In this document: piece by piece, positions 40,292 through 49,575 of the stretch | Layout: each line of letters starts with the position of its first letter | Position numbering within the stretch: the stretch's first letter is position 1 | Assembly: GCA_027307335.1 (NCBI GenBank) | Contig: DAHUXD010000024.1 | Coordinates: forward strand, 1 to 64,000 | DNA from: Acidobacteriota bacterium | Lineage (GTDB): Bacteria; Acidobacteriota; Thermoanaerobaculia; UBA5066; Gp7-AA6 | Direction: 5' to 3' | DNA length: 64,000 nucleotides | Notes under the pieces: model-generated | Told to the model about the DNA's origin: nothing | Database searches by the model: none | Seen by the model: the letters and a program-made list of their open reading frames with translations, nothing else | Program-made: the position numbers and the translations under genes

Positions 40292-40427
40292 GAATCCCGC
40301 TTTCCGCGCGACGCACGCGCTTCGGAGCTTCTGAAATGGCGCGAACCGCTCACATTCGGGAATGGCTCCCCTCCGCCGCCGGGTTTCCCCCTTGAACGGA
40401 GTCGTCAGGGGCAGGACAATCAATACG

Positions 40428-40769
40428 GTGAATCGACACAGTCATTCTTCCGGTCGCGGACTCGAACGCCGCGCGGCCCTTCTGCTGTTCACGATCGGGG
40501 CGCTCCTGTTCGTGGGCATGCAGAGCCGCGTCGCGCAGAACCTCCCTTCGAGCTCCTCCCAGCAGCTCCTCACCTCCTATTCGGACCCGGTGAGGTTCCC
40601 CCCGCCGGAGGAGCGCGACACGGAGGTCGTCTGCCTGGCGGCGATTCCCGTGGCGGTCGTCGCGCCCCCGCGGCCGCGCGTCATGGACGCCGTTCCCGTC
40701 TCCGTCCCCGACGTGGGCGACGGGCACGCTGCCGTCCATCTCTTCCGCGGTCCTCCAGCCTCTCTCTGA
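40428..40769 (+). CDS. Small single-pass membrane protein, uncertain
   Basis: A possible 113-residue protein from a GTG at 40428: a basic N-terminus (SSGRGLERR), one hydrophobic helix (AALLLFTIGALLFVGM) and an extracytoplasmic part with PVRFPPPEERDTEV. It has no recognised family. It lies between attR and the RND efflux operon with 95 bases before the adaptor gene. An ATG at 40362 in the same frame would extend it. Nothing else is visible in 40292-40864. Confidence 0.4.
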   Translation: MNRHSHSSGRGLERRAALLLFTIGALLFVGMQSRVAQNLPSSSSQQLLTSYSDPVRFPPPEERDTEVVCLAAIPVAVVAPPRPRVMDAVPVSVPDVGDGHAAVHLFRGPPASL

Positions 40770-40864
40770 TTCTCCCGGGGGCACTCCCCCGGAAGCGGCG
40801 CCCGGCGCCGCGGATTGTCGGCGCGGGATCGATCCTCGCGCGATCCTTTGGAAGAGAGGGAAAC

Positions 40865-42022
40865 ATGGTCTGGCATCGGAAACGCACATTCTTGGTCACG
40901 GGCACCGTGCTCGCGGCAGCGCTCTTCTGGAGCATGTTCGCGAAGGGACGAGCACCTCGCCCGAACGCGGCTGCCGCCCCCGCCGCCCGGCCCGTCTCCG
41001 TCGCGATCGCCCGCAAGACGCCCCTGCAGTCGACGCTGACGCTGTCGGGAGAGTTCAAGCCCTTCCAGGACGTGGACGTCCACGCCAAGGTCGCCGGCTA
41101 CATCCGGACGATCTCGGTGGACGTCGGCGACCGCGTCCGCGCCGGCCAGGTCCTCGCGGTCCTCGAGATCCCGGAGATCGACGCGCAGCTGCAGGAGGCC
41201 GAGGCCTCCGTCGCGAGGTCCCGCTCCGCCCACGAGGCGGCCCACTCGGCCTACCAACGGCTCAAGGAGGTGTCCGAGACACGGCCCGGCCTGATCGCGG
41301 CCCAGGAGCTCGAGGACGCCTACGCCCGCGACCAGCAGACGGAGGCGCAGATCGCGCAGGCGTCCGCGACACAACGGCAGGAGTCCGCGCTCTCGGACTA
41401 CTCGCGGATCACCGCTCCGTTCTCGGGCGTCATCACGAAGAGGTACGCCGACACCGGCGCGCTCATCCAGGCGGGCACGTCGTCCAACACCCAGGCGATG
41501 CCGGTCGTGCGCCTCGCCGAGGACGACAGGCTGCGGCTGGTCCTGCCGGTGCCCGAGTCCGCCGTCAGCCGGATCCACGTCGGCACCGTGGTGCAGGTGC
41601 GCGTGCCGGCGCTCGACCGCACGTTCGAGGGCCGCGTGGCCCGCCTCTCCGACGACCTCGATCGCCAGACCCGCACGATGGAGACCGAGATCGACGTCGC
41701 CAATCCCGACCAGCGCCTGGTGGCCGGCATGTACGCCGAGACCGCCCTCGATCTCGTCCGAAAGGACGCGTCCCTGTCGGTCCCGATCCAGGCTGTTTCG
41801 CGCAACGGCGACGCCGTCACGGCGCTCGTCGTCGGACCGGGCAACCGCGTCGAGCGGCGGCCCCTTCGGCTCGGCATCGAGGCGGCCAATCGCGTCGAGG
41901 TCCTCGAGGGGCTCGTCCCGGGCGACCGGGTCATCGTCGGCGGCGGGCAGATCCGGCCCGGCGACGAGGTCGCGCCGCAGCCGATGGCGGAGAGCCCGGC
42001 GGACGCGAGGGGGGAGAGCTGA
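40865..42022 (+). CDS. RND efflux periplasmic adaptor (membrane fusion protein)
   Basis: A 385-residue HlyD/AcrA-type adaptor. The N-terminus is a membrane anchor (FLVTGTVLAAALFWSMF). The barrel-sandwich lipoyl half DVDVHAKVAGYIRTISVDVGDRV is at about 60-85, a coiled-coil hairpin follows, then the second half SRITAPFSGVITKRYADTGAL and the beta-barrel region. GAGGGAAAC precedes the ATG. Its stop overlaps the pump ATG. It bridges the inner-membrane pump to the outer-membrane channel. Confidence 0.93.
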   Translation: MVWHRKRTFLVTGTVLAAALFWSMFAKGRAPRPNAAAAPAARPVSVAIARKTPLQSTLTLSGEFKPFQDVDVHAKVAGYIRTISVDVGDRVRAGQVLAVLEIPEIDAQLQEAEASVARSRSAHEAAHSAYQRLKEVSETRPGLIAAQELEDAYARDQQTEAQIAQASATQRQESALSDYSRITAPFSGVITKRYADTGALIQAGTSSNTQAMPVVRLAEDDRLRLVLPVPESAVSRIHVGTVVQVRVPALDRTFEGRVARLSDDLDRQTRTMETEIDVANPDQRLVAGMYAETALDLVRKDASLSVPIQAVSRNGDAVTALVVGPGNRVERRPLRLGIEAANRVEVLEGLVPGDRVIVGGGQIRPGDEVAPQPMAESPADARGES

Positions 42023-45000
42023 TGTCCGGCTTCGCGATCCGCCACCCCTACTTCATCATCGTCGTGTTCCTGATCGTCGCGCTGCTCGGCACGACGACGC
42101 TCACTCGCATGCCGGTGGACCTCTTCCCGCCCATCAACATTCCGGTCGTCGTCGTCGCCACGTTCTACTCCGGCATGCCGCCCGAGCAGATCGAGACGGA
42201 CATCACCGGCCGCTTCGAGCGTTTCTTCACGCTCGGCAGCGACATCGACCACATCGAGTCGCGCTCGCTCCCCGGCGTCAGCCTGATCAAGATCTACTTT
42301 CATCCGGGCGCGGACGCCAACGCCGCGCTCTCCCAGATCTCGAACCTCGCGCTCGCGAACCTGCGCCGCCTGCCGCCGGGGACGCTCCCTCCGGTCGTCC
42401 TGAAGTTCGACGCCTCGAGCCTCCCCGTCTGTCTCATCACGCTGAAGGGCGAGGGCCTCGACGAGACGCAGCTGCGCGACCTCGGCCAGTTCACGGTCCG
42501 CAACCAGGTCGCCAACGTCGCCGGCGCGTCGGTGCCCCAGCCCTTCGGCGGGCGGTACCGCCAGATCATGGTGTACGTCGACCCGCTGAAGCTCGAGGCG
42601 CACCAGCTGTCGGTGATGGACGTCGTCCGGACCGTCAACGACGCCAATCTCATCCTCCCGGCCGGCGACGTGAAGATCGGCCCGCTCGACTACAGCCTGT
42701 ACACGAACAGCCAGCTCCCGAACACCGAGGAGATCAACGCGCTGCCGCTGAAGACGGTCGGGGGCGCCTCGGTCCTCGTCCGCGACGTCGGCCACGCGGC
42801 CGATGCGCAGCAGATCCAGACCAACGTCGTCCGTGTCGACGGCCAGCGCTCCGTCTATCTCCCGATCCTGAAGCAGGGCGGCGACACCAACACGCTGGCG
42901 GTCGTCGACGGCATTCAGAAGGCGGTGCAGGGACTGACCGACATTCCGAAGCAGCTCTCGGCCCAGGTCGTCTTCGACCAGTCGATCTTCGTGCGCCGCG
43001 CGATCGAGAATCTCCTCCACGAGGGAGGCATCGGCCTCCTCCTGACGGGCGTGATGATCCTCCTCTTCCTCGGCAGCGTCCGCGCCACGGCGGCGGTGTT
43101 CCTCTCGATTCCCCTGTCCGCGCTCGCCGCGTTTCTCGCGATCAGCGCCGGAGGCGGAACGGTCAACACGATGGTGCTCGGCGGACTGGCGCTCGCCTTC
43201 TCGCGACTGATCGACAACTCGGTCGTCGTGCTCGAGAACATCTTCCGGCACATGGAGCTCGGCGAGTCGCCGGCGGAGGCCTCCGAGAAGGGCGGCGCGG
43301 AGGTGGCGCTGCCGGTGCTAGCCGCCACGCTGACGACGATCGTCGTGTTCCTGCCGGTCATCTTCCTCTATGGCGTCAGCCGCTTCCTGTTCACGGCCCT
43401 CGCGCTCGCGGTGGCGCTGTCGCTGCTCGCCTCGTATTTCGTCGCGATGACCGTCGTCCCGCTCTTCTGCTCGCGGTTCTTGAAGACGGCGCACCTCGAG
43501 GAGGACCACGTCGACACGCTGTCGCGGTTCGGCAAATTCGTCCACCGCTTCAACCACCGCTTCGAGCAGATGCTCGACCGATACGTGCGGTCGCTCGGCG
43601 TCGTGACCGCCCGGCCCGTCGCCGCCGTCGCGGGAATCCTCGGCGTCTGCCTGATCAGCTTCGCCCTCTTCCCCTTCCTCGGCGTCTCGTTCTTCCCCCG
43701 CACCGACCCGGGACAGTTCGTCATCAACCTCAAGGCGCCGTCGGGCACGCGGCTCGAGCTCACCGAGGGCTACGTCAAGAGGATCGAGGACACGATCCGC
43801 AAGATCGTGACGCCCGGGGACATGGGCATGATCGTCTCGAACATCGGGACGACGCCCGACTTCTCCGCCATCTACACGCCGAACTCCGCGTCGCACACGG
43901 GCTTCGTCCAGGTGAGCCTCAAGGAGGGGCACCGGATCGGCAGCTACGAGTACATGAATCGCGTGCGGCAGCGGCTCCAGAAGGAGCTGCCGGAGCTCTC
44001 GACGTACTTTCAGTCGGGCGGCCTCGTCGATGCGGTTCTCAACCTGGGGCTTCCCGCGCCGATCGACGTCCAGGTCAGCGGCATGAATCTGGAGAAGACC
44101 CAGGAGACCGCGACGCAGATCGCGAATCGCGTGCGGGGGACCCCGGGCGTCAACGACGTCCTGGTGCCGCAGGATCTCGATTACCCCTCGCTGCGCCTCG
44201 ACATCGACCGGGAGCGGGCGAGCCTCGTGGGTCTCTCGCAGAAGGAGGTCGTGGACAACGTGATCACGGCCCTGACCTCCAACCAGATGATCGCGCCCAG
44301 CTTCTGGGTCGATCCGAAGACCGGCAACGACTACATGCTCACCGTGCAGTACCCCGAAGACCAGATCCGTTCCGTCTCCGACTTGAAGCAGATCCCCCTG
44401 CGCGCCGCCGGGAACCCGAACCCGACCCAGCTCGACGCCGTCGTCAAGATCAAGCCGATCGAGGCGCCGACCGAGGTCGATCATTACCAGCTCCGCCGCA
44501 TCGTGGACGTCTACGTGACGCCGAAGGGCGAGGACCTCGGCCGCCTCGCTGCGGCGATCGACCGCATCGTCGCCGGCACGAAGCTGCCGGAGGGCGTCCG
44601 GGTCGATCTCCGGGGCTCCGTGCAGGGCATGCGCGCCTCGTTCCGGAGCTTCGGGTTCGGCCTGATCCTCTCGGTCACGCTCGTCTACCTGATCCTGGTC
44701 GCGCAGTTCTCGTCGTTCCTCGACCCGTTCATCATTCTCCTCGCCATTCCGCCCGGGCTGACCGGCGTGATCCTGATCCTGCTCGCCGCGGGCAGCACGC
44801 TGAACGTCATGTCGCTGATGGGCGTCGTCATGATGGTCGGCATCGTCGTCTCGAACAGCATCCTGATCGTCGACTTCGCGCGGACGCTGCGCCGGGAGGG
44901 CGCGACGCTCGACGATGCGCTGGCGCGCGCCTGCCGGATCCGGCTGCGGCCGATCCTGATGACGTCGCTCGCGACCATCATCGGCCTGATCCCCATGGGA

Positions 45001-45162
45001 ATGGCGCTCGGCACGGGCGCCGAGGCCTATGCGCCGCTCGCGCAGGCGATCATCGGAGGCCTGCTCGTCTCCGTGGCCGCCACGGTCTACCTGGTGCCGG
45101 CGGCGTACCGCCTCCTCCATCGCCGCGAGGCGGAGGTCGAGTCCCCGACGGTGGCGGCATGA
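42022..45162 (+). CDS. RND-family efflux permease
   Basis: A 1046-residue proton-driven pump with the usual two repeats: TM1 at about 8-28 (FIIVVFLIVALLGTTTL), periplasmic docking/porter domains, TM2-7 (about 330-560), a second large loop and TM8-12 (about 860-1030). Family motifs include PVDLFPPINIPVVVV, VENIF-like VVLENIFRHMELGE and RLRPILMTSLATIIGLIPM. In TM4 the usual adjacent Asp pair reads RLIDNS, so only one Asp is kept, as in some heavy-metal or multidrug relatives. It may handle drugs, solvents or lipids. Confidence 0.94.
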   Translation: MSGFAIRHPYFIIVVFLIVALLGTTTLTRMPVDLFPPINIPVVVVATFYSGMPPEQIETDITGRFERFFTLGSDIDHIESRSLPGVSLIKIYFHPGADANAALSQISNLALANLRRLPPGTLPPVVLKFDASSLPVCLITLKGEGLDETQLRDLGQFTVRNQVANVAGASVPQPFGGRYRQIMVYVDPLKLEAHQLSVMDVVRTVNDANLILPAGDVKIGPLDYSLYTNSQLPNTEEINALPLKTVGGASVLVRDVGHAADAQQIQTNVVRVDGQRSVYLPILKQGGDTNTLAVVDGIQKAVQGLTDIPKQLSAQVVFDQSIFVRRAIENLLHEGGIGLLLTGVMILLFLGSVRATAAVFLSIPLSALAAFLAISAGGGTVNTMVLGGLALAFSRLIDNSVVVLENIFRHMELGESPAEASEKGGAEVALPVLAATLTTIVVFLPVIFLYGVSRFLFTALALAVALSLLASYFVAMTVVPLFCSRFLKTAHLEEDHVDTLSRFGKFVHRFNHRFEQMLDRYVRSLGVVTARPVAAVAGILGVCLISFALFPFLGVSFFPRTDPGQFVINLKAPSGTRLELTEGYVKRIEDTIRKIVTPGDMGMIVSNIGTTPDFSAIYTPNSASHTGFVQVSLKEGHRIGSYEYMNRVRQRLQKELPELSTYFQSGGLVDAVLNLGLPAPIDVQVSGMNLEKTQETATQIANRVRGTPGVNDVLVPQDLDYPSLRLDIDRERASLVGLSQKEVVDNVITALTSNQMIAPSFWVDPKTGNDYMLTVQYPEDQIRSVSDLKQIPLRAAGNPNPTQLDAVVKIKPIEAPTEVDHYQLRRIVDVYVTPKGEDLGRLAAAIDRIVAGTKLPEGVRVDLRGSVQGMRASFRSFGFGLILSVTLVYLILVAQFSSFLDPFIILLAIPPGLTGVILILLAAGSTLNVMSLMGVVMMVGIVVSNSILIVDFARTLRREGATLDDALARACRIRLRPILMTSLATIIGLIPMGMALGTGAEAYAPLAQAIIGGLLVSVAATVYLVPAAYRLLHRREAEVESPTVAA

Positions 45163-46478
45163 TCGCGGCCGCCGCCGGATTCCTTCTCGCGCTCGCGACG
45201 CCGCCTCCGCCGACCCCGACCCCGGGTCCGACCACGGCGCCGGCGACCGACGCACCGGTCCTGCCGCGGCTGACGCTGGCGGAGGCCGAGGCCATCGCGC
45301 GGCAGAACAATCCCGCGATCAGCGTGGCGCGGCTGAACGCCCTCGCCTCGCAGCAGGTGTCGCGCCAGACCCGGGCCGCCTACTACCCCACGCTCGACGC
45401 CTACCTGACCGGGGTCGCGGCCCAGGAGGGCGGGCGCATCAGCGCCGGGAGCCTCAACAATCCCGCGATCTATTCCCGCGCCGCCGGCGGCGTGGCGGTG
45501 AATCAGCTCATCACCGACTTCGGCCGGACCTCGAACCTCGTCGCGAGCTCGACGCTGCACGCCGAGGCCGACGACGCGCGCTCGATGGCGACTGCGGCGG
45601 ACGTCCTGCTCGCCGTCGACCGCTCGTTTTACGCCGCGCTCGGCACGCAGGCGCTCCTGCGCGTCGCCGAGCAGACCGTCGCCGCGCGCCGGAGCGTCGC
45701 GGAGCAGGTCGGCGCCCTCGCCCAGAGCAAGCTGCGCTCCGAGCTCGACGCGAGCTTCGCGGCCGTCGACCTCGCCGAGGCCAACCTGCTGCTCGTCGAC
45801 GCCCAGAACAACCAGAAGGCGGCGATGGCCGCGCTCTCGGCGATCCTGGGGTACCCGAACCAGCGCGACTTCGACCTCGCGGACGACGCCGCGCCGCTCC
45901 AGGCGCCGCCGGCCGACGTGGAGCTCCTGATCACGGAGGGCCTGTCGCGCCGTCCCGAGATTGCCGCGCTCGAGCTCGACACGCGGTCCCTCGAAAAATT
46001 CCATTTCGCCGAAAAGGACCTGATGCTCCCCGACATCCGGGCGCTCGGAACGGCCGGCGGCGCGCCCTGGCGCAACGACGCGATCACTCCCTGGTACGGC
46101 GCGATCGGCGTCAACGTGGCGATCCCCATCTTCAACGGGTTCCTGTTCCAGGCCCGGGCGACGGAGGCGGGCCTGAGGGCGGAGGCCGAGAAGGCGCGCC
46201 TCATCGATCTGCGCAACGCGGTCGCCCGCGACGTCCGGACCGCCTGGCTCGACGCCGGCGCCGCCTACGAGCGCGTCGGTGTCGCCCAGCAGCTCCTCGC
46301 ACAGGCGAACCGCGCCATGGATCTCGCGCGGAGCCGTTACGACCTCGGCCTCTCCTCGATCGTCGAGCTTTCGCAGGCGCAGCTGCAGCAGACCCGGGCC
46401 GAGCTCGGCGAGGCGGACGCGCGGTACCGCTACAAGATCGCGTCCGCCACCCTGCAGTACCAGTTGGGGGGTCCCTAG
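45159..46478 (+). CDS. TolC-family outer-membrane efflux protein
   Basis: A 439-residue protein overlapping the pump stop (ATGA). A short signal-like start (MIAAAAGFLLALAT) is followed by a Pro/Thr-rich linker and two OEP repeats: LTLAEAEAIARQNNPAISVARLNALA and, in the second half, RRPEIAALELDTRSLEKFHFAEKDLMLPDI. The NVAIPIFNGF strand and AQLQQTRAELGEADARYRYKIASATLQYQLG ending are typical. It completes the tripartite efflux operon. Confidence 0.94.
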   Translation: MIAAAAGFLLALATPPPPTPTPGPTTAPATDAPVLPRLTLAEAEAIARQNNPAISVARLNALASQQVSRQTRAAYYPTLDAYLTGVAAQEGGRISAGSLNNPAIYSRAAGGVAVNQLITDFGRTSNLVASSTLHAEADDARSMATAADVLLAVDRSFYAALGTQALLRVAEQTVAARRSVAEQVGALAQSKLRSELDASFAAVDLAEANLLLVDAQNNQKAAMAALSAILGYPNQRDFDLADDAAPLQAPPADVELLITEGLSRRPEIAALELDTRSLEKFHFAEKDLMLPDIRALGTAGGAPWRNDAITPWYGAIGVNVAIPIFNGFLFQARATEAGLRAEAEKARLIDLRNAVARDVRTAWLDAGAAYERVGVAQQLLAQANRAMDLARSRYDLGLSSIVELSQAQLQQTRAELGEADARYRYKIASATLQYQLGGP

Positions 46479-46489
46479 CTCCTCAGAAC

Positions 46490-46524
46490 GCCCGCCGCGC
46501 CGTCGCCAGCCCGGCGCGGCGGGC
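46490..46524. terminator. Bidirectional hairpin between convergent genes
   Basis: GCCCGCCGCGCC (46490-46501) pairs perfectly with GGCGCGGCGGGC (46513-46524) across an 11-base loop. It lies between the convergent tolC-like gene and the outer-membrane protein gene, so it can end both transcripts. Confidence 0.75.
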
Positions 46525-46554
46525 CTCATGCGCCCGCAGCTTCCCCGGTTCGTT

Positions 46555-47556
46555 TCAGAAGTTCAAGATGTACGTCGCTCGATACACGCTGTGGATCGCC
46601 GGCTGGCGGCTCACGGGGAAGTCGACGCCGAAGGAGATCGAGTTCTCGGGGACGAACCAGAAGCGAAAGCCGGGCGTCACCGTGACGTTCGTCTTGCCCG
46701 AGCTGGCGCCGTCGAGGAACGTCTGCCCGAAGAATTCGACGAACGTCGTGACGTTGTCGAAGAACTTCGTCGAGGGCGCCGTCCAGGTCTCCGCGAGCGA
46801 CACGTCGTAGCCGATGTCGTTCTGCGTGGCGCCCGCCTTGCGGGGCCCGAGCAGGGCCTCGTACTGAAAGGAGTAGTACAGGCCGAACCGGCCGAGCGCC
46901 GGCACCCACGAGTGCACGTCCTGCCAACCGGCGAGGCCGAACTGGAGCGACGTCTGGGTGCCCCCGATCCCCCGGTTGGGCGCCGAGACCCGTGCCTGGA
47001 ACGAATACGACTGGTCCGCGTTCTCGACGAGCTGGAATCGCGTCAGGAACGCGGCGCCCGATCCGCTGACCGGAGGCGGGTGCACCGGGTCGTTCCACTG
47101 GTAGTTGCCGATGACCTCGAGCATGAGCCGCCGGTTCACGGCATAGGCGATCAACATATTGAGGAAGTCGGTCGAGTCGAGGGTCGTGCTGTTGGCGACG
47201 GACGTGTTCGCGTAGTCCGCCCGCAGCTCGCGCTCGAGGAAATTGGTCGTCACTCGGAGGAGGGCCATGTCGGGCGTGTGGTGCCGCCACTTCTCCCAGC
47301 CCTGGTTCCAGCCCTCGGTGAAGAAGTTGCCGATCGACAGGTCCGACAGGTGTTCCGTCGTGGCCTTCTCGGGCGGGACCGGCACGGCCGCGGCGGCCGC
47401 ATCGGCGTCGATCGCGCCGTCCGAGCCCCCCGCCGCCAAGCCCGGAAGACGGTCGGGTTCCTGGCCCCGGGCCGCGCCCGCCAAAGCCGCCGACGCCAGA
47501 AGCCCCACCGCCATCCGCCGACGCCACACCGACCCGCGAGCCCCGCTGCCCGTCAT
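46555..47556 (-). CDS. Outer-membrane beta-barrel protein of unknown function
   Basis: A 333-residue protein with a signal peptide (RRRMAVGLLASAALAGAARGQ) and a mature part of amphipathic strands ending in aromatic residues, closing with ATYILNF whose final Phe is typical for BAM-inserted barrels. GGAGG five bases before the ATG at 47556 fixes the start; an earlier in-frame ATG at 47586 has none. It resembles transporter-like porins annotated without function. It is divergent from the molybdate-type regulator across an inverted repeat, so molybdate-related control is possible. Confidence 0.78.
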   Translation of the reverse strand: MTGSGARGSVWRRRMAVGLLASAALAGAARGQEPDRLPGLAAGGSDGAIDADAAAAAVPVPPEKATTEHLSDLSIGNFFTEGWNQGWEKWRHHTPDMALLRVTTNFLERELRADYANTSVANSTTLDSTDFLNMLIAYAVNRRLMLEVIGNYQWNDPVHPPPVSGSGAAFLTRFQLVENADQSYSFQARVSAPNRGIGGTQTSLQFGLAGWQDVHSWVPALGRFGLYYSFQYEALLGPRKAGATQNDIGYDVSLAETWTAPSTKFFDNVTTFVEFFGQTFLDGASSGKTNVTVTPGFRFWFVPENSISFGVDFPVSRQPAIHSVYRATYILNF

Positions 47557-47590
47557 GCGCGCCTCCGTGCCAACCGCCTGGAGCATTTCG

Positions 47591-47626
47591 TTTCATACGG
47601 ACTTGTGCAAGTCGATCCGTATGAAA
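47591..47626. promoter_or_regulatory. Inverted-repeat operator of the molybdate locus
   Basis: TTTCATACGGA (47591-47601) and TCCGTATGAAA (47616-47626) are perfect 11-base arms 14 bases apart. They lie between the divergent outer-membrane protein and HTH-TOBE genes, just upstream of a consensus TATAAT. The HTH-TOBE protein is the obvious candidate ligand. Confidence 0.7.
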
Positions 47627-47631
47627 CCGTA

Positions 47632-47637
47632 TATAAT
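47632..47637 (+). promoter_or_regulatory. Consensus -10 element of the mod operon
   Basis: TATAAT followed by CGGCTTCCA and the TTG start at 47647. The transcript leader would be absent or only a few bases. Confidence 0.6.
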
Positions 47638-47646
47638 CGGCTTCCA

Positions 47647-48057
47647 TTGCGCCGCACCGATCGGACCCGCGCCCGTCTCACCCCGGCCGAAGCGGCCGCC
47701 GCGCTCGGGGTCAGCTACCCGACGGTCAAGCAGTGGATCTACCGGAAGAAGCTGCGTTCGACCCGGACGCCGGGCGGCCACCACCGGATCCCGGTCTCGG
47801 AGATCCGCCGCCTGGGCGGCCCCGCCGTCGCCGGGCCGGCGGGTCTCGACGCCATCAGCGGTCGCAACAAGCTGCTCGGAACGGTTTCGCGGATCCGCGT
47901 CTCGGGTCTCCTCGCCGAGGTGACGCTCGACGTCGCGGGACAGAAGCTGACGGCGATCATCACGAAGTCCGCCGTGACGGATCTCCGATTGAAGGCCGGC
48001 TCCCCCGCCTACGCGCTGATCAAGGCGACGGAGGTGATGGTGATCCGCGCGGGGTGA
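47647..48057 (+). CDS. HTH (excisionase/MerR-type) plus TOBE/Mop domain regulator
   Basis: A 136-residue protein from a TTG. Residues about 11-55 are a MerR-like [23 protein letters not shown] then IYRKKLRSTRTPGGHHRIPVSEI. Residues about 72-136 form a Mop/TOBE domain: GRNKLLGTVSRIRVSGLLAEV, LTAIITKSAVTDLRLKAGSPAYALIKATEVMV, the molybdate-binding fold. It differs from ModE, which has a LysR-type HTH and two TOBE repeats. Directly upstream of modABC, it probably senses molybdate or tungstate and binds the inverted repeat. Confidence 0.88.
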   Translation: MRRTDRTRARLTPAEAAAALGVSYPTVKQWIYRKKLRSTRTPGGHHRIPVSEIRRLGGPAVAGPAGLDAISGRNKLLGTVSRIRVSGLLAEVTLDVAGQKLTAIITKSAVTDLRLKAGSPAYALIKATEVMVIRAG

Positions 48058-48065
48058 GGCGTCCG

Positions 48066-48893
48066 ATGCGAAAGGGGCTCGCCCTCCTGCTCCTCGTCGC
48101 CGCCCCGGCGGGAGGCGCGGTCCTTTTTCGGAACCCCGTCCCTCGCTTCGCGAGTCCCGGGCTTCCGGCGCGGCGTTCCCCCGCCGCGCTCCCCGCGGCC
48201 GATCCGAAGCCGGAGCTCCTCGTCTTCGCGGCGGCGAGCCTCATCGACTCGCTCCAGGACCTCGGCGCCGGGTACGGGCTCAGGACGGGCCAGAAGATCT
48301 CCTTCTCCTTCGGCGCGTCGAGCGACCTCGCCCGCCAGATCCTCGCGGGCGCACCGGCGGACGTCTTCTTCTCGGCCGACACGGCGAAGATGGACGCGCT
48401 CGACGCCGCGGGCCTCGTCCGGACCGCCGACCGGCGCGAGTTCCTCTCGAACGCCCTCGTCGTGATGGTGCCTCCCGACTCGAAGACGAGGGTCGCTTCG
48501 CCGAACGACCTGCTCCCGCTGTCGAAGATCGCGCTCGCCGACCCCGCCGCGGTGCCCGTCGGGGTCTACGCGAAGAAGTGGCTGACCGGCCTCGGCCTCT
48601 GGGACCGCATCGAGCCAAAGCTCGTCCCGACGCTGGACGTCCGCGCCTCGCTGGCGGCCGTCGACGCCGGCGGCGTCGCGGCGGCCATCGTCTACCGGAC
48701 GGACGCCCCGATGGCGAAGTCGGCGAGGATCGCCTACACGGCCACGAACGGTCCCCCGATCCTCTACTCGGTGGCGCCGGTGGCGTCCTCGAAGCACGCG
48801 GCCGACGCCGCCGCCCTCGTCGCCTTCCTCGCGGGCCCGCTCGGCCGCGCCGAGTTCGCGAGGCGCGGCTTCCTCGTCGTCGCCCCGAAGTAG
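48066..48893 (+). CDS. modA: Molybdate ABC transporter substrate-binding protein
   Basis: A 275-residue periplasmic binding protein with a signal peptide (MRKGLALLLLVAAPAGGAV). LLVFAAASLIDSLQDLGAGY and SFGASSDLARQILAGAPADVFFSAD match ModA, where the first Ser (AAAS) and the GASS Ser contact the oxyanion. VAAAIVYRTDA carries the third conserved Tyr region. It is followed one base later by the permease gene, in the order A-B-C. Confidence 0.95.
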   Translation: MRKGLALLLLVAAPAGGAVLFRNPVPRFASPGLPARRSPAALPAADPKPELLVFAAASLIDSLQDLGAGYGLRTGQKISFSFGASSDLARQILAGAPADVFFSADTAKMDALDAAGLVRTADRREFLSNALVVMVPPDSKTRVASPNDLLPLSKIALADPAAVPVGVYAKKWLTGLGLWDRIEPKLVPTLDVRASLAAVDAGGVAAAIVYRTDAPMAKSARIAYTATNGPPILYSVAPVASSKHAADAAALVAFLAGPLGRAEFARRGFLVVAPK

Positions 48894-48894
48894 C

Positions 48895-49575
48895 GTGACG
48901 GCACAGCCCGACCTCTCGATCTTCCTGCTGACCCTGAGGGTCGCGGCGCTCGCGACGCTCTTCATTCTCCCACTCGGCGTCGCCGCCGCGTGGTACCTCG
49001 CGCGCCTCGGCGGCCCGTGGCGCACGGCCCTCGAGACGCTGCTCTCGCTCCCCCTGGTGCTGCCGCCGACCGCCGTCGGCCTCCTGCTTCTCGAGCTCCT
49101 CCGCCGCAACGGCGCGCTCGGCCGGCTGCTCGACCGCGCCGGCATCGAGGTGCTCTTCACGTGGAAGGCCGTCGTGCTCGCGACCGCCGTCATGTCCTTT
49201 CCGCTCCTCGTGCGGCCGGCGCGCACCGCCTTCGAGGAGATCGATCCGCGCCTGCTCGCGATGGGCCGCTCGCTCGGCGGCCGGCCGTTCACGGTCTTCC
49301 GGCGGGTCGCTCTGCCGCTGTCCTGGCGCGGCGTCGCCGCCGGAACGCTCCTGGCGTTCTCGCGAGCGCTCGGGGAGTTCGGCGCGACGATCATGATCGC
49401 GGGCAACATCCCGGGCCGGACGCAGACGATGGCGCTCGCGATCTTCCAGCGCACGCACATCGGCGAGGACGCGGCGGCCCTGCGCCTCGTGGCGATCACG
49501 GTGGTCGTCGCGTTCGCGGTCGTCGGCGCCTCCGAGGTCCTCGGCCGCCGGCGCGAGCGCCGGTTCGCCGCGTGA
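48895..49575 (+). CDS. modB: Molybdate ABC transporter permease
   Basis: A 226-residue inner-membrane permease from a GTG. About five or six helices; LPLVLPPTAVGLLLLELL is the ModB hallmark and the EAA loop is SLGGRPFTVFRRVALPLSWRGVAAG, followed by FSRALGEFGATIMIAGNIPGRTQTM. It forms the channel for molybdate. Its TGA overlaps the GTG of modC. Confidence 0.95.
   Translation: MTAQPDLSIFLLTLRVAALATLFILPLGVAAAWYLARLGGPWRTALETLLSLPLVLPPTAVGLLLLELLRRNGALGRLLDRAGIEVLFTWKAVVLATAVMSFPLLVRPARTAFEEIDPRLLAMGRSLGGRPFTVFRRVALPLSWRGVAAGTLLAFSRALGEFGATIMIAGNIPGRTQTMALAIFQRTHIGEDAAALRLVAITVVVAFAVVGASEVLGRRRERRFAA

Noticed and set aside
43318-45255. Long minus-strand frame over the RND pump, rich in Arg/Asp/Glu
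   Set aside because: Antisense shadow of a clearly recognisable pump gene; no family motifs.
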